Assembly: GCA_023213315.1 (NCBI GenBank) | Contig: JAKCPI010031603.1 | Span: 62,001-126,000 of the forward strand | DNA from: Euborellia annulipes | Taxonomy: Eukaryota > Arthropoda > Insecta > Dermaptera > Anisolabididae | Reading direction: 5' to 3' | DNA length: 64,000 bases | Shown: piece by piece, positions 51,101 through 63,100 of the stretch | Layout: each line of letters begins with the position of its first letter | Numbering within the stretch: the stretch's first letter is position 1 | Translations under genes and position numbers: made by a program | Notes under the pieces: generated by a model | Seen by the model: the letters and a program-made list of their open reading frames with translations, nothing else | Database searches by the model: none | Told to the model about the DNA's origin: nothing

Positions 51101-54100
51101 TGATGAAGTTATAGTAAAATAATATTCCCTCTTTCTCAAAATAATCTACTAACTACCTCAACTATCCCGGAGCTTGTGTTAATTTAATATATTTTCTATT
51201 AAAATTTGTAAATTAATAATAAATAATATGGAATTAATAGCTGCCAGTAGTGTTGTTTTTGAATCTGGGGCCAACGGAACAGTAGCGTTATTTCAACTTT
51301 TTCTTGGGAAGATAGGTGTCTCAAATTTGGCCAAAGGATATTTAATTTAGTTTTTTACTTTCTCTTACCTATATATGAATATATATAGAGAGAAAGTATC
51401 TTGTCAAATATTCGATGTCGAGATTTTGATGGATATACACGTTTTGATGTCCCCTGAATCCAAAAAAGTGGTTTTCGCGACATGATCTGTCTGTGAACAA
51501 AATATCTCAAGAACGAAAAGAGCTAGGAAATTGAAATTCTATATTCAAGTTAGGTACCCCCCTGGCACGTGACACTAAGCTTTTGAACAAAATCAACCAA
51601 AGAGTACTAATAATTTACTGATGTACTTTTTCAGTTTTTTTCGATTTTCTTAAAATTTTTCTGCAACGATTTTGATTAAAATTCAAATATCACTTATTTT
51701 TTGATGCTCTTTAAAATGTATATTCTCATTTTACCATTGAAATCTTCTGAAGACCACTATACTCTTGTACTTACCATAGAAAAGATAGGAGAAATGGTTG
51801 CCATGGTAACAAAATATGAATATTTTCCCATGTTTATAATTTTACAACTTGAAATTCGAATGTACCATATAGTATTCCAGGATCCCAGGCCCATTTTTAC
51901 AAGTTATTACTATCAAGCTAATTTTCCGTGAGTAACTTCATTTTGATGAGACGACCAATTTTTTCTCTTACAACAATTCTTGATTGTGGTAGCTAACAGG
52001 ATTAGCAGGGATATAATATTTCAATTTGACGATTCTCAAAAATTTATTATTATTTATAGGTTTTTTAATTAAATCTTAAGAAAATTATTAACATTTATTG
52101 GAGGACAAATATTTTTTTTTTATTTAATGTTAATATTTTTCTTAAGATAATAATAATAAATTTTTGAGAATCGTCAAATCGACATATTTTCTCGCTGCTA
52201 CCCCTGTTAGCTACCACAATCAAGAATTGTTGTAAGAGAAAAAATTGGTCGTCTCATCAAAATGAAGCTACTCACAGAAAATTTGCTTGATAGTAATAAA
52301 TTATAAAAATGGGCCTGGAATTCTGGACCACTAGATCTTTGTACTATTATCTTAAATTTATTTATATATACTTAACAAAAGAGATTTTCTCTTTTGTTAC
52401 TCAAAAATTTATTTATTTTTTGTTTCTATTAGAGATATAATGCTATAATTCATCAAATAAAATCTTATAATAAATGTTATAATTGAACATTAAAGATTTG
52501 AAGGTTTTAAGAAAATAATAAAAAATTGAAAAATGAATTATTTGGCGTTTGTTGAATTGATTAAATAGGGCCTATCAGGGCCGTATATAAGGGGGAGGGG
52601 CCGAGGGAGCCCCCCCCCCCCCGAAATTTCCCTAACACATATATAGGGATATACAGATATCAGCGCAACAAATCTTTCCGCAGGATGGAAAACTTTTGTT
52701 CCGCAGAGGAAAAAATGTTCCCCAAAAAATTTCGTGTGAAAAAAATTTAGTTTCTTAAAAAAAAATTTTCCGCAGAAAAATTTTTGAGTTCCGGCCCCCC
52801 CCCCTCCCCGAAAAAATTTCTATTTACGCCCCTGGGGCCTATATTTGCTAAAGTTTTATTAAGTTTTTTTTTTTTACTAAAAATCTGGTGTGCGGCCAGA
52901 TATTTTGTTCACAGACAGACAGACACATAGGCACACAGACAAACATACAGACAGACCATGTCGCGAAAATCACTTTTTTGGATTCAGGGGACCTCAAAAC
53001 GTGTATATCCATCAAAATCTCGACATCGAATTTTCGACATAAAATCCAATACTTTCTATATAAGCTTATATATTACATATACTTTCTCTCTCACTCAAGG
53101 GCGTCCGCAGGATTTTTGCAGGGGGGCAAGTCACTTCCAGATAAGTTAAAAAAAACGTATTTTGATATTAATAATGTTATACATCTCTTAGTATTTAAAG
53201 CTTTCTCACCGCGGCAAGGTGGATGTATACTGTGAAAGGTTTTTTTGTATTTTTTTTTTGTTTTATACATTTTTTTGTATCATTTTAATTTTCCAGGGGG
53301 GGGCAAGTGCCTGGTTGCCCCCCCCTGCGGACACCCATGCTCTCACTATATATATTACATATAAGATAAGAGAAAGTATTAATCAATAATATGTCAACAG
53401 TTGTTAATGAGAGAAAAATTTACAAAACTTCGACAAAAATATTTTATATCGTCGACTGATCTTCCTTGATCTAATAACATTAATATTTAGGCTAAAAGTG
53501 TTGTGAAGAAAATTATAATAAATAAATTTTAAAGAAATGCACAAAATTTTCTTCTCTTTAATTATAAATAGACTATTAAAATTTGTTCTCTACTGGTTAT
53601 GTCGATAGAAAGAGACAGAGGGGGGGGGAGGCGAGAGTGAAGGCCGTCGTCAGCCCCTCAACTTGAGAGCAACATCTGCGCCCCTCGTTATAAATTTCAT
53701 CCAGATTATATATACAGTATATTTTAAGTAACAGAGTGAATTTCTAGTATATTTTACAATTTGATCGCCCTATTTCGCCCTCTTTTAACCCCGTCTGTTT
53801 TTAAACATACTCATTTAACGTTTATTAATAGTTACCGCTCCTTCAGTAATGCGTTTTTAAATTTAGTCATTATGATCTGATAATGGACGAATCTTTAAAA
53901 GGCTAAGTTGGATTGGAATTGAAATTTGATTTTTTATTGTATGCAAACATTGTTCGGATTGATGATATTTATTTACAATACATATTAGCCATCCTTACAG
54001 ATCTATTTTCAAGTTTTCAACAATAATCTTCATAGTTTGTCAGCCCAAAAAGAATCTCTCTTAAAATAAATGCAAAGCTTATTTGCCATTGTTATGCATT

Positions 54101-57100
54101 TAACAGATGACATATGTTCATAGAATTACCTCAAATCCAGACATACCTCTACCCCCATTGTAGAAATATTTCAAGATTTTGTTGAAAAAAATTTAAAATT
54201 GATTCTTTTTTTTTTAAGGTCTTTTTCGGCATCTAAGGCCATTTAGACCCCATCCCTATTTATTTCAAATGATTTGTAGTCAAATCAAATGAAATAAATT
54301 TTTCTCGCTTGGGACGGGAAGCGAACCAGGGACTCCGGTGCGAGAAGCTAATGTCTTCTCACTGTGCCACGGCTCCCGGGCTAAATTGATTCTAATTAAC
54401 CGCGTTAAATATTCTATAATAGATATATGTTTATAGTAAACCTTCCAGGTAAAAAAAATGATTTTTTTTTCGGCGGGCTTTCCGCCTAGCCAGGAGGCGC
54501 AGCCCCCGAGCAAGTTTATTACCAATTTGGGATATTTCTTGTTGCAATGCAAGTGTTAAGATGTTAATGAAGGATCTTGAGTGTAAGCGAGGGTACTGAC
54601 TGGACACAGCAAAAGGGTCTATTTCTGACTGTTTAAAGGGCCAGTCATATGCGAGCTCTACTATTTTTTTCAACTGTCTGCGAGGCTTCTCCCTCAGGCC
54701 TAGTAGTATTCCTGGAAAGCTGGCTCTCAGAGCAACTAACTGCCTCTCTAATTTCCAAGCCAACTTGTCGATTTTGTGTTCCCATATTGAAGAAATTTGA
54801 TTATAATTATTTTTCCAAAATATTTAAGAGATTCAAATTATTACTACGTTAATCCCAGATCCATGTACTACTATATGTGTATTAATTTCAAATAGATTTA
54901 TTGAAAATTGTGGATTTCTATAGAACATTCATAAATTTTTTCCATTTCATTATATATATATAGATTATATTTTCCTGCCCGTGACCCGTGACTCAGTGAG
55001 AATACATTAGCTTCTCATGCCTAGGGTCACGGGTTCGCTTCCCGTTCCAAGCGAGAAAAATTTATTTCATTTGAATTGACTACCAGTCATTTGAAATAAA
55101 TAGGGATCGGGTCTAAATGGCCTTAGATACCGAAAAAGACCTTAAACAAATTAAAATATAAATATATTTTTCTGTTTTTCAAAGTTCCATTTAAATTTGT
55201 TGTTGTTTTTAATTTGTTTTCGAAAAAAATAGTATTTTTTGTCTCACTCAGTGCCTTTATTAATGTGGCGCCAATGACTAGTTATGGCTCTGATTCTCTT
55301 AAACAGACTCAAAAGTTTTTATCCATCAAAATGAGCCATCCTTTTCGGTTATATTAGTGTATAAATATCAAGCTCGTTTAGGAATTTACCTTTAGATAGA
55401 TTTATGCTAAAAAAACATATTTTTTTTTTGGCTGCTGGTTAAGAAATTCCGCGTAATAAAAAAAGCGACGAAGGAGATAAAGAAAAGAGTGAAAGAGAGA
55501 GTGTGTCTGTTGATAAAAGGGAAGAAGGGCTTCTCTTTTTTTTTTTTTTTCTTTCGGGGCCGGGACAAATCGTTCCCGGGACATGGCTATTAATTTCGAG
55601 AGATAAGAGCGGTAGCCTCCGCACGCTGTCAGATTAGCATCAAACAATTATGGACGACCCTCCGAGAGGTCGACATGGAAAGCCCTTCGCGGCGCTATCT
55701 TCACTCGTGTCGCCGCCAGAGCTTTCGAAGCTATCTTCCGACAAATTATGTCTCTCTCTTTTTCTCTCTCTATCGTCTTATTGGCTTTATTATTACAATT
55801 CATTCATTCACCAACAATCAAATGGATAGGTGAAATTTAATTTTTCAAAAAAAAAACATTTCTTATTTTATACCAAAAAATTTTCTCACGGCTCTCTACA
55901 TTTTTACAAACACTAAAAAAAGTGATTTATTGTATTTGAATTTGATGATACAATCTAGCGAAATTTTCATAGTAGTTTCTACTTTATTCTGTTTTGTTCA
56001 ATCAAAATTTATTTATTCATAGTCACATTCGGGATTAAGATGTTAGATGAAAAATAATAAATTTTAAATACAAATGTGACCTTTATGCCCGGAGAAAAAT
56101 ATTCTGTTAGAGTAAATGAATTCCCAACCGAAACTTATACCAAGCGAGATTTCGGTTGCAGCAACCAAATTATTTAGTTGAGACTTCTCAGTTATGCTAA
56201 CTAAATTTTTTTTTGCATTTATGATTTAACTCGAGAAATTTGTACTAGAGTTTTTAGTTTTTTTCCTTCATATGTAATTATGCTTTTCAACTATTTTGTA
56301 CAACGTCTTTACCATCTTCTGTTATTGAATATCATGCACTTTTTTAACTTACTTAATTTGTGTGTTATACAGGGGCGGATTAAAGGGGGAGGCGGTGGGG
56401 GCGATCACCCCCCCCCCTACGAGAAGAAATTCAAAAAGTTATAAAAACTAGTAATATAAAGAAATTATGATTTCCACTCTTTAATTTCAGTTGAATTTGT
56501 TATCAGTCAATTTAAATAAATAGGAAAGGGGTCTAAATGGCCATAGATGCCGACAAAGTCCTTAAATAAAAAAAAAAAACCGCCCCCACCGGCAAAATTG
56601 CATTAATCCGCCCCTGGTGTTATACTATTACATTTTTTTTAACGAAAGGTCATTTAAGATAAACCTGTTACAAGCTATATTCCATTCATCAAATATTATA
56701 TTTTATTAAGGCATCTATCGAATATACTGTATCTAATGCGAAATATTTTCCCATTTAGCTGCCATTTTCCCATTTATTTCCTCCCCCCCCCCGTGCTTTT
56801 TGTCACCTGGTCACGTGATTGCAATTTGGAATATTTAAATTTAAATGAATATTTAGCCGAAAAACACATTATATGAAATTAAAAAAAAAAATAATAAATA
56901 AAATGAATATATAAATACTCGTCTGCTGTTACAGAGTTAATTGTTGCTTCTGCCGAAGAGAAATAATCTGAAATTTTCAGTTGCTATTGACAGGCAAATT
57001 TTTTTGTGGTACCTGAATCTTCTGTTGTGGCAAGAGAATCCGAACAGAATGCATTTGATAATGTTAATAAAATTTCAGTTCATTAAAATCAGCTTCATGT

Positions 57101-60100
57101 TGATATAACTAATCAAAGCCAACTGATAATTTTCTGTTGTTACAACTGAACTGTGGAATTAGAGAAAACAGTTAAGAAAATTTTAAAAGCTATCATCTTT
57201 GCAAAAATATTATCTTGTACAACCTTGATTGGGATTTATACAATAAAAGAATCAGTAAATGATGTTTTAAAATATTTTGGAATTTTTAAGGCATCTCCTT
57301 TCTATTTTATTAAAATTGTGAGATAATTTTAATGAATTTTATCAATTAGGATGATCAGTGATTGACTATTAGACCATCATCCCGTGTTCTTATGGGCCAA
57401 GGAGATTTTAAATTAGAATTGTGCACCTTCTTCTGGAAGATAGGCAACCAAATTGACTTGCTCATCAACACTTGTGTGGCTTCTAAGGGGAATATAAAAA
57501 CCAATAGAATTTTTTTTTTAACCAATTTAAATGTGATTCATTTAAAATTATCTGATAAAACCTTAAAATAAATGTTATAATTGAACATTAAATAAGAAGT
57601 TAGAAGTAGCAAATAATAAAAGCCAAGACGCAACAAGTCACGATTATACCCCATCATCCTGTCAGATTAGTTATTAATGCTGCTATGTGACCAACAAAAC
57701 AAGATATTTAATTATTTGGCCACGTTTCGGGTTCAACTCGCAATCATCTTCTGGATAGAAATCACAAATATCACAAAGATTAAATTGATGAATTACAATA
57801 TTCGAAACGAACATACAAAACTCTCACAATTTATATTATGTTAATTCATATGCTAAAGAGATTATTTTTTTGACAAATGGCGTTTAGTTTGATTTGCTTT
57901 AGGTCTTTGATTATAAGATTAAATGAACTATCTATTAAATTGTCTTATGTTTAATTTGGATGTTATGATATCGATTTTAAAATAATGTTGAACTGGAAAT
58001 AACTTTCCCTATAAATTAGAAAATATTAATTAAGATCAGGAAATTGACATATAGTTATTGTTAACTTAAATAAAAAAGTCAGTAGTTTCTTTCTTTGTCA
58101 ATTCAAGATAGTAATAGACAATATAGGCTAAATAAAACGAATTTCTTATTACAATTAAATTACAGTTTTAAATAACAGAGCATATTTGAACAGTGAGCGC
58201 CACAATTAAGTCACCCCCTGGGAGCAAGAGCCTTAAGTATATGGTAAATAATGAAATAATTTTAAATTTGAAAGGGTAAATAAAATCATCTGTACCAGAT
58301 TTTACGTTTTACCTTTTTTTTTTTTTATTTAAACAGGTTTGTTGGCATTAGGCCATCAGCCATTTTTGTCACCGCTAAATTATTTTACCTTTTCAGTCAT
58401 TAAAATTATTTCACTATACACCATATTCTTAAGGCTCCAGCTATCAGGTGTGGCGCTTACTGGACATTTGACTAACAAGTGGAAACTTGCGCCAACTTAT
58501 CAGTCAGAAGTCCCAATATGCTCTGATATTTAAAACTGTAATTTTATAAGAAATTCATTTTATTTATATTCTCTTTAATCATCTTGAATTGACCAAGAAA
58601 GAAACTACTGATTTTTTAATTTAAATTAATTATATACTGGTTTATACTAAAATCTTTCAATAGTTATTGTTTATTGTGAGGTCTAGTTTGGGTATTGGGT
58701 TGTGATTTGTCTTTGGGGAATTTCAACTTTTGTTTTTTAGATTTTGGGGGATTTTGGGGCATTTTTGGTCCATGTAATGAAAAACAAATTAACTAAACTG
58801 AACGTGGTATAGTTTATTAAATAAATAACAGCTGACAATTAAAATATTATAAATGTTTTCCTTTATAAAAAGGATTCATTTTCGGAAGATCGATTTTTTC
58901 ATTCACTGGTTGTACTTTACAGCGTATACCTCGATTGTCTATTCATTAATAAGAAATTTAAATTTATCTTTAGATGGCAATTTTTGTTTTAAATAATCTT
59001 CATAGTTGAACTTGGAATGTTTAAGAAAATCAAGGTCATTTTTTCAAAAAAAAAAAAAAAAGGAAGAAAATTACTAATAAATATTATAATTTTATTTATC
59101 CTGGGAAAATTAAAATGTCGATGTCGTTAATAAAAGCAGAAATAGAGTGAGAGAGAGAGAGAGAGAATGAGGGAGGCTGAGGAGAGAGGACCATTAAGGT
59201 TTCCATTGTATTTTTCCCTCATTCATTTCCGTCAAAGGGGTTATAAATGGAGACAAGCGGATAATCGAGCAACAATTAACAACAAAAGCAAGAAAGGAAG
59301 CTATTCTGAGCGAGAGGGACACAACGAAGACCAAGAAGAACAAATTCTCAATGATTTTTATGACTTCCAAAGACCCAAGGCTAACAAGAGAAAAAAAACT
59401 AATCAAATATTGGTGGAAAATTTCTGACGATTACCGAAACGTTTAGTGATAGAAAAGCAATCAAATAAAAATATTGATTATTATTCAAATACTGACATCG
59501 TATCAAAAGAAGTACTGCTAGTCCCAGCTAGGGCAGCTCGTGGTCGCCATCCACCTACCCTGAGCTAATATCGTCTCTAAATAACGTTATTCCTAAATGA
59601 TCTTAAATCCCGAAAGATTATTAGATCTAATAATAATAAAAAGAATTAATAATGAAATGGAGTTTTTATAATAATGTTTAAATTAATATCATTGAATAGT
59701 AGAATGTGACTGCAGCTGATATGTTGTATAAAAAATTTGAATATGCACTTGAAGATAGCAGGGTTAATCCCGACCGAAACGTTCCAATAAAGAGTGTTTT
59801 ATCGCTAAATAGAGGCTCAATTAATTGGCTGCATCCTCTTTCCTATTCAATGAATTAACATCAGAAAATAGACTGAAAAGAAACAACCTGAAGATTAGTG
59901 TTATGGAGATTATATAATATACTCAAAATTAACATGTATAGCTAAATTCGTATTTAACTTTAATGAAATTGTTTGATATCTATATGACTGCTAGTCAAAA
60001 GAACAAATAGTCAAACAATTTATTATAATAATAAAATATGAATTATTGAAGCAATCAATAATTAAATTAAAAAAAAGATCAAATAAAACATTCAGTGATG

Positions 60101-63100
60101 ATTAAAGACCGGACAAAAAAGCATAAAAATATGAAAAAAAGTGCTTAAAAAAGCAAAAAAAATCTTAAAAAAGTTGTTCAATAAGCAAAAAATTAAAAAA
60201 AAAGCATTTCATAAGCCACTTCTAATCACACCAATGGCGGATACAAGGGGGCGGGGGTTAAAGGAGTTAATTAATTTTAATATAAAATTTTAAAAATTAA
60301 TAAGCCTGCTTAAAAATTTTATTTGTATATATATTCTGGTAAACAAGTACAGAATGCAACTTTAAATTACTGAAAGTGCGCGGCCAGTCCCCCTGCGAGG
60401 GTCCCCCGTAGGCGGGCCTGATCCAGAGTAGGGAAGGCGCGATTTATGCAGTTGCTGAAGGATTTGCTTTACATGAACGTTTTTGCTGAATAATGTTTTG
60501 AATTATTTATAAAAATTATAAAAATATTCGTAAAATAAGTTCGAATAAGCACGAGGGAGAAAAAAAGCATAAAAAATGCAATGTCAATCACTTTGTTTTT
60601 CGTAATTTGTGTAGAAATTAAATATCTAATCGTTGCTTATAAAATTCAGCGATAAGCATTTTGGTTAAAATCCGGTCTCTAGTGATGATTTATTCAGCTC
60701 CTTGAGCCATTAAGCCTTCTGCTTATGAGAGATTGAATTTGATCTAATTTTTATTTATGAAATATTTAAATTAATGAATAAGATGGAAGAAACCACTCTA
60801 AGATAAAGAATAGGTATTTCTATAACGATAGAAAATTTTTACAATATATAGTCATGGGATGTTATTTATATATCGAAAAAATGAAAATCGACGTGAACTG
60901 GGGATAAATTTTTCACACTGCCGACAGTGAAATTTAATTAGAACTATCCAACCCTATGCTATTTTAAATTATAGAACAAGTAATGAAATTTATTTGAAAC
61001 AATTTCACAAAGCGTTAATAAATTATTTATTTTATTTATTAAGCAAGTAAAAATTATAACGGAATAAAAATGGACAAAGTTTTATCGTCATCTGAGGCCA
61101 TAAGGAGTTGAAAACGATTTTATTAATATTTTAAAAAATAAATAGAGACAGGGTCTAAATGGGCTTCGATGCCCAAAAAGACCTTAAATGAAATAAAAAA
61201 AAAAAAAAATTACTATACTAATTATAAGGGCATTTGATATCCAATTGATTTAAATAAACCTGTATGAGATTCGAACTCACATCCCTTGGCATTAGAGGTT
61301 ATTATTTATTTAAGGCTCAGGAAATCCCAAATGAGCAACGCAGCTAGTCGTTTTTTCAATTTTTACTTTCTCTTACCCTATATTATTTAAATATAAAGTG
61401 CCAGGGCCAACGTTTCGGTCACATTGTTGGTTATTATTGTTGCCAATATTAATAATTTTAACATCAATTTAAAAATCAAAAGAAATTAAATTGCTATTAA
61501 TAATTTAGAAATCCCGTGACTTGATGATTTAAAAAAATCAAAAAATTAAATTACATAAAAAATAGTAACAACTTTAATAAAAAAAAAGTACTAGTAATTT
61601 CGCGTTCGTTAAAAAAAATATTAATAAATAATTTATCGTGATAATTTTATAACCATAGTTTTCGACAAGGGTGTAAAAGAAGGGACCTCCCTTCTTTTAC
61701 GGGGGGGGGACTCGAGCCTTCTAATCCTATATATATATATATCATGATTAGTATTTGTTTAGTTTTTCTTTTATAGTTGATATTTTTTCAAGAAACAATT
61801 TTTATGTTTACTTTCACTTTTGTTTGCACCTAAAAAAGAAAAAAAAAACCAAAAGAGGAAATAAATAAATAATTGAGTTGAGAGTGAATATCGTCTCTCT
61901 CTTTCTCACAAATTCCAAAACGACTAGATTAATATTTCGAACATTTAATAGAAAAATGATGGATAAACTATTCCAAATGGCTTGTAAATATCTCTAATAT
62001 AAATTCTTACATCAGTATGATTGCACCAGATTACCGCGATGCGTCATCAACATCATCATCATCATCATTCGTAAAGGTTAAAAGGAAAAAAAAAAAGATA
62101 TTGATTCTAGATCATCAGATAATAATGATTTCATCCGGAGAGATGAGAGAGACTTTAATGAACTAATAAGAAATGTTTATCAGCAAAACGAATTCAACGG
62201 AAATCATTTATTAATTTTTTTTTCTCAACTAGTAATATTAATGATAAAATAAATATTTAGAATATTTTAATATTCCTAAATTATTTATTAGATTGTATTT
62301 CAAAATACGAGAAGGAAAACTTGTTCTAGTGAATACAAAAAAAAAAATTTTTGATATTTTAATAACTATGAACAAAAACAAATTAAAATAAATAAATTTC
62401 AGGTTTATTGATTTAAATTAATAACTTAATTGATTTAATGATAAGAAAAAATTTATTTTTAATTAAAGAAATAAATAATTACATGTGTTTAAGGATATAT
62501 ATGAAAAAAAAAATTCCCTAGCCCCAAGAGTTGCTTTACGACCTGAACTGTCAATGAGTCGCGTTCCAACCAAATATTTAAATTAAATTGAATACTAATT
62601 ATTAAAACATGATGAAAAAGATGTTTTTTCTAAAAAAATAAAACAAAATTTTCCAATGGAGAAGCCATTATTAATATTGTTATAAAAACTCAAATATAAT
62701 AATGACGTATGACGTAAGAATAGAAATTAAATTCAGTAAACAAATTATTTGACGAAATAAAACAAATGATTTTTTTTTTTTACTCTCATGTGTTTGTCAA
62801 ACCTAATTAAAAATCATCATCATCATCGTCGTCAGTTATGATTTTGACACTTGTAATTGAAGAAAAGATTAATAAAAACTTTTTTTTTTTTAGATTCGGT
62901 TCGCCGACGGTCTCTTTCACTCTATCCTTTGAGAAGCCCGCGAGCCGCTGGTCCAGACTGTGGCAGAGAGATTGCGCCCAGCAGCCGCCAGACGGTTCGA
63001 TACATGACCGGGAATCGAACCCGCGACTTGTCAATCAATGGAAAGAGGGTGTGCAACAAGTGGCAGATGGGATTCAAAACGCCCGCTTTTAAGTGAGTAG

